Below, piece after piece: positions 1-5,641 of a stretch of DNA of 14,546 bases. The stretch is from an uncultured Clostridia bacterium. GTDB taxonomy: Bacteria > Bacillota > Clostridia > Lachnospirales > Lachnospiraceae. The stretch covers positions 1 through 14,546 of the forward strand of contig CAMWWW010000020.1 of NCBI GenBank assembly GCA_947178015.1, written 5' to 3'. Below the pieces are notes generated by a model, which was not told the DNA's origin, made no database searches, and was given only the letters and a program-made list of their open reading frames with translations. The translations under genes and the position numbers were made by a program. How positions within the stretch are numbered: the first letter of the stretch is position 1; every line of letters begins with the position of its first letter.

Positions 1-944
1 ATCACCAATGGGAACATATTTATAAAACGGATGGTTCCATAAGACTCGAAAATTTCAGAAACAATTGCTGTATTTTTTTTATTCTCTGTATTTTTAAAAA
101 TAGAATATAATTTTGCCTCCGGCTGGTCATCACTCACCACATAACCTACTGCATTTGAATTGATACCAAATAGTTCTGCTGCTTGATTTGTTGTCTTCTC
201 TACATAGACCGCCTTTTTCTTTGGATCGGCAAATCTCTTAATCAACTGTATCGTATCTGCCCGATAAATAACCATACATTTATCTGTAAACCAATCGACT
301 ATTAATTTCACAAGTTTTTGTGAAAAAATCAGCTTAAATCCATTTGTTAAAAACAATTCCTCCTTATTGAGACTGTTTTTAGCGATCCCCATTACATTCT
401 CTTTATTCTGATTGGTAATATCGGAAAGATAGTCTTCCATTCCTTTTAAATTACCAATTGTTAAATTTGCACTTCTGATAAAGATATCTTCTCCATTAAT
501 ACGTAGTCTTTCTTCCTTTATCTCTCTGCAGTATCTCTCGTCCAGAAATATCCCCAAATCCATTAAAATCTCATATTCTATTTGCATCTTTTTTTCTATA
601 AAAGAAATCGAAAATTTTACTGGACGTGCTTTGGTCAAGCTATTATTTGGTATCAATTCCAACGCAGCGGCTGCGGCATTAAGAGCATTTTTTTCCTCCG
701 AATTTCTTATATTTCCTCTTATAATAATAGCTCTTAGCACATCTATTGCCCCTATAATATTTGTTTTTCCGGCAGCATTGGGACCATAAATTACAGAAGA
801 ACTCAATCCTTTCACTAACTTCCCTTTCACTTTTTCTTTTAACAGACTATAATCTAAGCCTGATTGTTTCGGTGCTGCTACCATAGAAAAGGTGGCTTCC
901 TCTAAAAATGATTTATAATTTTCCGCTTTAAATTCCAACAGCAT
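1..944 (-). CDS. AAA_15/RloA-like ATP-binding protein, N-terminal 314 residues (gene continues beyond position 1)
   Basis: The reading frame is open from an ATG at 944-942 to the window edge, giving 314 residues of a longer protein. It begins MLLEFKAENYKSF, the typical opening of AAA_15/AAA_21 (RecF/SMC-like) ATPases, and has a Walker A motif GPNAAGKT at about residues 54-61. The last visible residues (ESYGTIRFINMFPLV) match the region just before Walker B in this family, so the Walker B/D-loop part lies outside the window. A strong SD (GGAGGA, 951-956) sits 6 nt before the ATG. Members of this family include RloA, AbiLii and the AriA subunit of PARIS, so a phage-defence or DNA-transaction role is possible. 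That is inference, because any partner gene would lie to the left, outside the window. The gene sits immediately downstream of spmA on the same strand, where spmB is often found, but has its own regulated promoter. Confidence 0.85.
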   Translation of the reverse strand, partial: MLLEFKAENYKSFLEEATFSMVAAPKQSGLDYSLLKEKVKGKLVKGLSSSVIYGPNAAGKTNIIGAIDVLRAIIIRGNIRNSEEKNALNAAAAALELIPNNSLTKARPVKFSISFIEKKMQIEYEILMDLGIFLDERYCREIKEERLRINGEDIFIRSANLTIGNLKGMEDYLSDITNQNKENVMGIAKNSLNKEELFLTNGFKLIFSQKLVKLIVDWFTDKCMVIYRADTIQLIKRFADPKKKAVYVEKTTNQAAELFGINSNAVGYVVSDDQPEAKLYSIFKNTENKKNTAIVSEIFESYGTIRFINMFPLV

Positions 945-955
945 ATATTTTCCTC

Positions 956-980
956 CATTATGCAATAATTTTGCAAAATC
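956..980 (-). promoter_or_regulatory. Operator-like palindrome O2, between promoter and SD
   Basis: The minus strand reads GATTTTGCAA, 5 nt, then TTGCATAATG. This is the same 10-5-10 layout as the site at 1030-1054: the left arm is identical and 21 of 25 bases match overall. It starts just downstream of the predicted transcription start and abuts the SD of the AAA gene, so a bound protein would block transcription. A shorter perfect 12-bp palindrome (968-979) lies within it. Confidence 0.6.
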
Positions 981-988
981 ATAATAAA

Positions 989-1017
989 ATTATAGGTTTA
1001 TTATGCCTATATGTCAA
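989..1017 (-). promoter_or_regulatory. Perfect-consensus sigma-A promoter of the AAA ATPase gene
   Basis: Read on the minus strand, TTGACA (1017-1012) is followed by a 17-bp spacer and TATAAT (994-989). Both hexamers and the spacing match the consensus exactly. Transcription would start near 982, about 38 nt before the ATG at 944. A promoter this strong in front of a possible defence ATPase suggests that control is by repression, and two matching operator-like palindromes flank it. Confidence 0.85.
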
Positions 1018-1029
1018 TAAATATATCAT

Positions 1030-1054
1030 GATTTTGCAATTATATTGCAAAATC
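1030..1054 (-). promoter_or_regulatory. Operator-like palindrome O1, upstream of the -35
   Basis: Two perfect 10-bp inverted arms (GATTTTGCAA / TTGCAAAATC) are separated by 5 nt. The centre at 1042 is about 60 bp upstream of the predicted transcription start and 74 bp from the centre of the matching site at 956-980. That spacing is close to seven helical turns, so the two sites face the same side of the DNA. The binding protein is not identified in the window. Confidence 0.6.
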
Positions 1055-1079
1055 GACTGTAATTTTGACAACATTTATG

Positions 1080-1105
1080 AAAACGGAGAACTTCACACTC
1101 TCCGC
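1080..1105 (-). terminator. Possible weak intrinsic terminator at the end of spmA
   Basis: On the minus strand a stem CGGAGA/TCTCCG, extended by one G-T pair, encloses a 9-nt loop and is followed by only four T. It overlaps the spmA stop codon (1095-1093). The short T-run makes termination uncertain. Confidence 0.35.
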
Positions 1106-1431
1106 TTTCTATCTTTCATTTTACAATATACCACCGCCGTTAATGTACTGATAAACGTTGCCACAATTGCCGGTACAATGATTCCTGCTGGATTCACGCT
1201 GCCATACTGCTGCCTGTACGCAATCATATTCACAGGAATTAACTGTAGGGATGAAATATTTAAGATTAGAAATGTACACATTTCATTACTGGCAATACGC
1301 TCTTTTTTTCCTCCTGATCCTTTCACGTCATTTCGATAAGCGGGATTTCCTCTTTCCTCCTCCAGCTTCGCCAGCTTCTCCATAGCCTTCAATCCTGCTG
1401 GAGTCGCCGCCCAGCCTAGACCTAGTATGTT
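1093..1431 (-). CDS. spmA: spore maturation protein A, C-terminal half (spmA interrupted by the element)
   Basis: Read leftward from the element edge, this segment encodes NILGLGWAATPAGLKAMEKL and continues to a TGA at 1095-1093. It provides 111 complete codons plus the codon completed across the junction. The sequence matches the C-terminal half of SpmA (nucleoside-recognition/Gate-type membrane protein): the conserved GLG.AATP.G.KAME segment, then SNEMCTFLILNISSLQLIPVNMIA, a final hydrophobic stretch (GIIVPAIVATFISTLTAVVY) and a basic tail. It has no start codon or promoter of its own. A TTG inside it (1392-1390) is not a credible start. Its N-terminal half lies at 7387-7682 on the same strand, in a frame that joins exactly when the element is removed. 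In B. subtilis SpmA acts with SpmB in spore core dehydration and heat resistance. Confidence 0.9.
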   Translation of the reverse strand, partial: NILGLGWAATPAGLKAMEKLAKLEEERGNPAYRNDVKGSGGKKERIASNEMCTFLILNISSLQLIPVNMIAYRQQYGSVNPAGIIVPAIVATFISTLTAVVYCKMKDRKRRV

Positions 1432-1458
1432 AGCTGGTTTGATATTAGGACTAATATT
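1405..1458. other. attL: left junction of the spmA-inserted element
   Basis: Host spmA sequence runs up to 1429, the inferred crossover dinucleotide TT is at 1430-1431, and element sequence begins with AGC and the 25-bp arm at 1434-1458. The boundary was placed by comparing the two spmA halves and by the dyad symmetry of the element ends. TTAGC (1430-1434) is shared with the right junction (7387-7391). Confidence 0.8.
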
Positions 1459-2702
1459 TCTATTCTATTCTCTTTATATATTTCAATTTTTTCTATCCGA
1501 TTTTCTATCTGATTTTTAATTTGTAACAGCTCAACCTGAAGTTGTATTATCTTGATAATCTGCTCTAAGTCTTGTGCTTCCGCACGGGATCGAGAACCGC
1601 AGTTCTCCCCCATACGACAACAAAAATAAAAGGAAGGTGCTCTTCCGCCTAATCTGGCAGAGTAGCCGCAATGCCCACATTTTATTTTGCCCACAAGGGG
1701 ATGCGCGGGAGGCTTTTTCTGATAGCGTCCTCTTTTCCCATAATGCATCCATGTATGTTGTACTGTCTCAAATTTTTCTTTTGAGATTAATGCGGGATAT
1801 GCATGTTCAAATCGAAAATATTCGGCTGCTTCTAGTAGTTTACTTTCTCTTGGTCTGTATGTTGTACTTTTATGACAGAGATAGGTGCCAAGGTAAGCTT
1901 CATTTTGTAATATAATACGAACCTGCGGGGAGGTCCACAGATTGCTTTTTTTATTTTTTAGTTGATAATGCTGCTTTGTATTTTGTGTTTTGTATGCTCC
2001 CGGTGTCGGTATTTTATGCTGATTTAGATATCTGGCGATGGCGCTGGGTGAACTTCCTGAAGCGGCAAGAGAAAAAATCTTTGTGACATATGCCGCCGTA
2101 TCTGGATCGGGCTGAAATATTTCTTGCTTGCCTGCTGTTTTTTTGTAACCATAGGGTACGTCGCCGCCGCTATAAACGCCTTTTTGTTGTTGGAGTAATT
2201 TTACAGATTTAATTTTTTTAGATAAATCTTTACTATATCGATCGTGAATCAGATTTTTAAAACCTGTTTCTATTGTTGATGAATTATTAAAGCTATCGTA
2301 CTGATCGGTGACAGCGATAAAACGAACGCCCAATCGTGGGAATACCTGCTCCAGATACATACCAGCTTCCATATAATCTCTCCCAAATCGAGATAAATCT
2401 TTCACTATAATACAGGCAATTCGCCCCTTTTCCACCTCTGTGAGAAGTTTCTGGACTCCTACTCGACGAAAATGAACTCCAGAACTTCCATCATCCAAAA
2501 ATTCTCTCACTGGATACTTTGATAATTCATCTTGTGTTTGAATAAAAGAATGGATAAGGTTCCTCTGACTTTCAATGCTGTCACTCTCTTTTTTATAAAT
2601 TCCTTCTTTTTTTTCCTTATCAGATAATCTTAGGTAGATAGCCATATATCGGCGAGACAGATGCTGTTGCTCTTCACTTGTTTGATACAAATCAATTTCC
2701 AT
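1422..2702 (-). CDS. Large serine recombinase, third gene of the trio (426 aa)
   Basis: This is a site-specific DNA recombinase of the serine resolvase/invertase family. The N-terminal resolvase domain carries YLRLS with the probable nucleophile Ser27, DSIESQR, and KDLSRFGRDYMEAG with Arg105 and Arg108. A Recombinase domain follows (PYGYKK), then a zinc ribbon with Cys342, Cys345, Cys361/362 and Cys368, a short coiled coil, and the common C-terminal strand IEIYKENRIEI. The start ATG at 2702-2700 has an SD-like AGAAGG upstream, and the gene begins 28 nt after the previous recombinase stops. The frame crosses the left attachment site, so the last two residues (TY) and the stop codon come from host spmA sequence. 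In an excised circle the frame would instead end ...SNQLRLDG. Being next to the att site makes it a candidate for the main integrase, but all three recombinases look intact. Confidence 0.93.
   Translation of the reverse strand: MEIDLYQTSEEQQHLSRRYMAIYLRLSDKEKKEGIYKKESDSIESQRNLIHSFIQTQDELSKYPVREFLDDGSSGVHFRRVGVQKLLTEVEKGRIACIIVKDLSRFGRDYMEAGMYLEQVFPRLGVRFIAVTDQYDSFNNSSTIETGFKNLIHDRYSKDLSKKIKSVKLLQQQKGVYSGGDVPYGYKKTAGKQEIFQPDPDTAAYVTKIFSLAASGSSPSAIARYLNQHKIPTPGAYKTQNTKQHYQLKNKKSNLWTSPQVRIILQNEAYLGTYLCHKSTTYRPRESKLLEAAEYFRFEHAYPALISKEKFETVQHTWMHYGKRGRYQKKPPAHPLVGKIKCGHCGYSARLGGRAPSFYFCCRMGENCGSRSRAEAQDLEQIIKIIQLQVELLQIKNQIENRIEKIEIYKENRIEILVLISNQLTY
1434..1458 (+). repeat. Left-end inverted arm of the element (P' arm)
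   Basis: This 25-bp arm begins CTGGTTTGATA and contains TAGGACTAA. It matches the reverse complement of 7360-7384 at 20 of 25 positions, with mismatches at arm positions 5, 7, 12, 22 and 23. It is a probable recombinase-binding half-site of attP, and it also encodes the C-terminal end of the third recombinase. Confidence 0.75.
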
Positions 2703-2730
2703 AATTTCGCCTTCTTCCTTGATCTTCTTT

Positions 2731-4047
2731 TTATTTTGTGTAGAATATGGTCCACTCTCTGCTGGATATAATTATTATTTTTTCAATTAGCATATCCAGC
2801 ATATCCAAGGACAATGCGCGCCCCGCATGCTGCGCCGCTTCTGCCAGCACAGCCTCCAACAAAGGAATTTCATGTACATATGTACCTGTACAGCGGGAAG
2901 CCAGCTTTGTTCTGGACGAGGCGCAGTAATAAAAGTAATCCCGCACACCATTTTTCACCTTATTTCTTCTTGTCATCGGATACCCACATTGTCCGCATAT
3001 TATTTTTCTTCGGAGCGGCTGTTCTGTATGTGGTATTGTTTCATTTCTTTTTAATTGTTCTTGATGTCTTATTCTACTTTGTTCTGCCATTTGAGCCGCA
3101 GTAGAAAATTGCTCCTGTGTGACAAGCGGTTCCTGTGTATGTTTAACTATAATCCATTGTTCCTTGGGGAGAGAGATTTGTTTTCCATCTTGCTCAAAAT
3201 AACTGCTTTTTGTTTTTCCTTGAACCATATGACCCAAATAAGCTGGATTTTTCAGTATTTCCGCCACATGTTTTGACTTCCATTTTTCGCGGCTGCATCT
3301 CTGAAAGGATGGGTTTCCATTCAGGTAGCGGTACATGCCCGGCGATGGCACGGCCAGCGTATTTAGATTCCTCGCAATTACGCTGCACCCCATTCCACTC
3401 AGGCGCCAAGCAAAGATCTGCTTTACAATACAGCCAGTTTCTGGATCTATCACCAGCCTTCGTCGCTCCACATCGGATTTGATATAGCCATATGGCGGCG
3501 TGCCGGTAATGCAGAAGCCTTGCTTTTGCAGTGCATGCTTTGCGGCAGATGTTTTCTTTGCTATATCTCTGGCATAGAATTCGTTCATCAGATTTGTCAG
3601 GGCATTGGTCAGCATATAATTGGACGAATTGTTGCTGTCATAATTTTCGCTGACAGATATAATACGCACGCCAAGCGAGGGAAAGATCTGTTCCAGATAG
3701 GTGCCTGTCTCAATATAATTTCTCCCTATGCGCGAGAGATCTTTTACAAGAATACAATCTATTTTTCTCGCCTGAATATCCTCCAGCATCTGATTCCAAC
3801 CCGGACGCTCAAAACTGGTTCCTGTTACACCACTGTCTGAATATATATTTACCAGACAAAGCTCCTCTTTATGTTCCTCTATAAATCCTTTCAGAAGTTC
3901 TGTTTGATTTTGAATGGAATTTCTTGTTTTATCGCTGGGATAAGCGACAGAAAGTCTTGCATAAATTCCAACAAGATTTCTTCTATTCTGTTGCCGCTGC
4001 GATGGAGCGGAAAGGATTCTATTGGATTTTCTACTAATTCTAGCCAT
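2731..4047 (-). CDS. Large serine recombinase, second gene of the trio (438 aa)
   Basis: This serine recombinase has a basic N-terminal extension of about 25 residues and then the resolvase domain. Visible motifs are GIYARLS with the probable nucleophile Ser33, NSIQNQ, and KDLSRIGRNYIETG with Arg106 and Arg109. The Recombinase domain (PPYGYIKS) and a zinc ribbon (CGQC near 351-354, then C at about 375 and 386) follow. The C-terminus is short, with the strand IEKIIIISSREWTIFYTK. I chose ATG 4047-4045 because GAGGAG lies about 9 nt upstream. An ATG two codons earlier (4053) is too close to that SD. The start overlaps the end of the first recombinase gene by 8 bp, which suggests translational coupling in one operon. 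The zinc-ribbon and Recombinase domains imply DNA-site recognition, perhaps as a partner or directionality subunit. Confidence 0.92.
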   Translation of the reverse strand: MARISRKSNRILSAPSQRQQNRRNLVGIYARLSVAYPSDKTRNSIQNQTELLKGFIEEHKEELCLVNIYSDSGVTGTSFERPGWNQMLEDIQARKIDCILVKDLSRIGRNYIETGTYLEQIFPSLGVRIISVSENYDSNNSSNYMLTNALTNLMNEFYARDIAKKTSAAKHALQKQGFCITGTPPYGYIKSDVERRRLVIDPETGCIVKQIFAWRLSGMGCSVIARNLNTLAVPSPGMYRYLNGNPSFQRCSREKWKSKHVAEILKNPAYLGHMVQGKTKSSYFEQDGKQISLPKEQWIIVKHTQEPLVTQEQFSTAAQMAEQSRIRHQEQLKRNETIPHTEQPLRRKIICGQCGYPMTRRNKVKNGVRDYFYYCASSRTKLASRCTGTYVHEIPLLEAVLAEAAQHAGRALSLDMLDMLIEKIIIISSREWTIFYTK

Positions 4048-5401
4048 TTGCATCTTCTCCTCTCGAAGATGGTATCTCAGGAATATTCCAGTTGGCCTGA
4101 AATAAAAACAAAATCTCTATTCTATCCTTGCTGTATATCTGAATAGCACTGAGCAATATGGACAACAGCACTCTTGATAACTCTGTGCAAAATATCTTTT
4201 GACAGAATGAGAATTTCTGGCATAGTGTAAGATCCAGATATATTTGAAGATTAATCATATGTAAAAGAAGCGGTTCAAGCTTTGCCAAAGAAAAATTGGC
4301 GCGATTGGCACAGCCGTTTTTATTTTTATGCTCCATGCAGATTAGATAAATATATTTTTTTCCATTAGCCGGAATGGTTTTTCTTGTCATAGATCCATGG
4401 CAATAAGCACATTCCACAAACCCAGAGAGCGGGTACAAGGTTGTCATAACGGGCGCCACGCGGGTATCTTGCACAAATGCGTTATGTACCATATAAAAAT
4501 CTTCCTTTGATATAATTGCTGGATGGTTATTCTCACATCGAAACCACTTTGTTTCCATATTTTTCCGCCTCTTTTGTGCTTTATAGTTTGGTGCGCATGT
4601 CTTGCCTTGAAGCAGCGTACCTGTATAACATTCGTTCTTTAATATGGCATTGACACTGTTCGCTTGCCAGAGAAGCCTCTCTTTTCTGCGAAAGCCGCTG
4701 ACAAAGTGTTCTCCATTTTGGAGCTTATACCCCATTGGCGTGGAAGCACCTGCTTTATTCAGCATTTGCGCGATTCGCAGGCTACTCATTCCCTCCAACC
4801 TCCATTGAAAAATTTGCTTCACAATGCCTGCCGCTTCCTGATCTATCTCCAACTTATTTTTATTTTCATATGCTTTTTTATATCCATAAGGTGAAAAAGA
4901 GCCTATAAATTGTCCTGTCTTTCTCTTAATATCCAGATGGCTCCGGATCTTAATGGATAGATCACGACAATATGCTTCGTTCATAAGATTTTTAAAAGGA
5001 ATCAGCAGATCGTCATAATCTCTATTGGAATAAGCCGTATCAATTCCATCATTGACGGCGATAAATCTTACACCCATACGAGGAAAGACCTTTTCAATAT
5101 AACGTCCTGTTTCGATATAATCTCTGCCAAAGCGGGACAGATCCTTGACCAAGATACAATTCACTCTGCCAGTCTGGATATCGGCAAGCATTTCCTGAAA
5201 TGCAGGGCGATCAAAACGAATCCCGGAAAATCCGTCATCTATGTGCTCTTTATATAGACGGATAGTAGGGTGCTTAGAAAGAAATTCTTTCATAAGCGCT
5301 CTTTGATTCCCAATACTGTCACTTTCTAATTTATCACCATCCTCCTTTGAAAGACGATAATATGCATCTGCCGTATAGAACATGCCTGAACATATATTCA
5401 T
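4040..5401 (-). CDS. Large serine recombinase, first gene of the trio (453 aa)
   Basis: This is the promoter-proximal gene of the recombinase operon. The resolvase domain has YYRLSKED with probable nucleophile Ser18, SDSIGNQR, and KDLSRFGRDYIETG with Arg90 and Arg93. It is followed by the Recombinase domain (SPYGYKK) and a zinc ribbon with Cys331, Cys334, Cys355 and Cys364. Downstream of the ribbon the protein lacks a long coiled coil and ends in the strand IQIYSKDRIEILF plus a tail of about 20 residues. The length, about 450 aa, is at the short end for large serine recombinases, as for its two neighbours. The start ATG 5401-5399 has AAGGGAG seven nt upstream. The three proteins share motifs but differ clearly in sequence, so they are diverged paralogues rather than recent duplicates. 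Confidence 0.93.
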   Translation of the reverse strand: MNICSGMFYTADAYYRLSKEDGDKLESDSIGNQRALMKEFLSKHPTIRLYKEHIDDGFSGIRFDRPAFQEMLADIQTGRVNCILVKDLSRFGRDYIETGRYIEKVFPRMGVRFIAVNDGIDTAYSNRDYDDLLIPFKNLMNEAYCRDLSIKIRSHLDIKRKTGQFIGSFSPYGYKKAYENKNKLEIDQEAAGIVKQIFQWRLEGMSSLRIAQMLNKAGASTPMGYKLQNGEHFVSGFRRKERLLWQANSVNAILKNECYTGTLLQGKTCAPNYKAQKRRKNMETKWFRCENNHPAIISKEDFYMVHNAFVQDTRVAPVMTTLYPLSGFVECAYCHGSMTRKTIPANGKKYIYLICMEHKNKNGCANRANFSLAKLEPLLLHMINLQIYLDLTLCQKFSFCQKIFCTELSRVLLSILLSAIQIYSKDRIEILFLFQANWNIPEIPSSRGEDANG

Positions 5402-5443
5402 AATCCTTCTCCCTTTCAGACAACTGATTTTATTAAATTATAT

Positions 5444-5472
5444 TTTATACAACTTGTCCAAAACACATTGAA
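5444..5472 (-). promoter_or_regulatory. Candidate promoter of the recombinase operon
   Basis: On the minus strand TTCAAT (5472-5467) is followed by a 17-bp spacer and TATAAA (5449-5444), about 42 bp before the ATG of the first recombinase. The -35 is weak and the region is AT-rich, so other hexamers are possible. If correct, its -35 lies only about 18 bp from the -35 of the divergent chemoreceptor promoter, so the two could influence each other. Confidence 0.35.
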
Positions 5473-5479
5473 TTTCTAT

Positions 5480-5534
5480 TGATCTAGTATTGCATTTTTT
5501 ACAATTTCTTCGTATAATACTTACATATAGATCA
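5480..5534 (+). repeat. Short inverted repeat flanking the chemoreceptor promoter
   Basis: TGATCTA at 5480-5486 and TAGATCA at 5528-5534 are perfect 7-bp inverted copies on either side of the promoter, with centres 48 bp apart. They could be operator half-sites, but repeats this short arise by chance in AT-rich DNA. Confidence 0.25.
5490..5518 (+). promoter_or_regulatory. Promoter reading toward the chemoreceptor gene
   Basis: TTGCAT (5490-5495), a 17-bp spacer and a perfect TATAAT (5513-5518) form a good sigma-A type promoter. Transcription would start near 5525, leaving a leader of about 117 nt before the ATG at 5642. No motility-sigma (SigD-type GCCGATAT) element was seen. Confidence 0.7.
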
Positions 5535-5556
5535 TGCTTGAGACCTACGAATTTAT

Positions 5557-5582
5557 CCCTACCATTTGTGGTAGGGTTTTTT
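5557..5582 (+). terminator. Intrinsic terminator inside the chemoreceptor leader
   Basis: A perfect 7-bp stem (CCCTACC at 5557-5563, GGTAGGG at 5570-5576) closes a 6-nt loop and is followed directly by six T (5577-5582). It works only for rightward transcription because the other strand lacks a T-run. It lies about 30 nt after the predicted start and 59 nt before the chemoreceptor ATG, so it would either attenuate that gene or end a short RNA of about 58 nt. CCTAC at 5544-5548 could pair with GTAGG in the 3' arm as a weak competing helix. I did not see the conserved core of a c-di-GMP-I (GEMM) riboswitch. Confidence 0.75.
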
Positions 5583-5641
5583 ACCTTATAAGGCAATTTG
5601 TTATTCTTTAAACCAAAAAAAGGAAAGGCGGGGTGTAAGTT

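Noticed and set aside
971..1339. 122-codon plus-strand frame
   Set aside because: It is antisense to the C-terminal half of spmA and covers the AAA promoter and operators. It has no SD and no recognisable protein family.
1093..1392. A separate 99-residue protein starting at TTG 1392
   Set aside because: The start falls inside conserved SpmA sequence (GLKAMEK) and has no SD. It is the tail of the interrupted spmA.
1531..4894. Many plus-strand and alternative minus-strand frames across the recombinase genes
   Set aside because: They are shadows of the three recombinase frames. None shows family motifs or an SD with sensible spacing.
5534..5611. 25-codon frame MLETYEF... in the chemoreceptor leader, considered as a type I toxin or leader peptide
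   Set aside because: It has no clear SD and contains the terminator hairpin. Its resemblance to short holin-like toxins is limited to the first residues. It is kept only as a remark in the attenuation finding.
5519..5641. c-di-GMP (GEMM) riboswitch upstream of the chemoreceptor
   Set aside because: The conserved core expected for the class is not visible, and only about 30 nt separate the predicted start from the terminator, too short for that aptamer.
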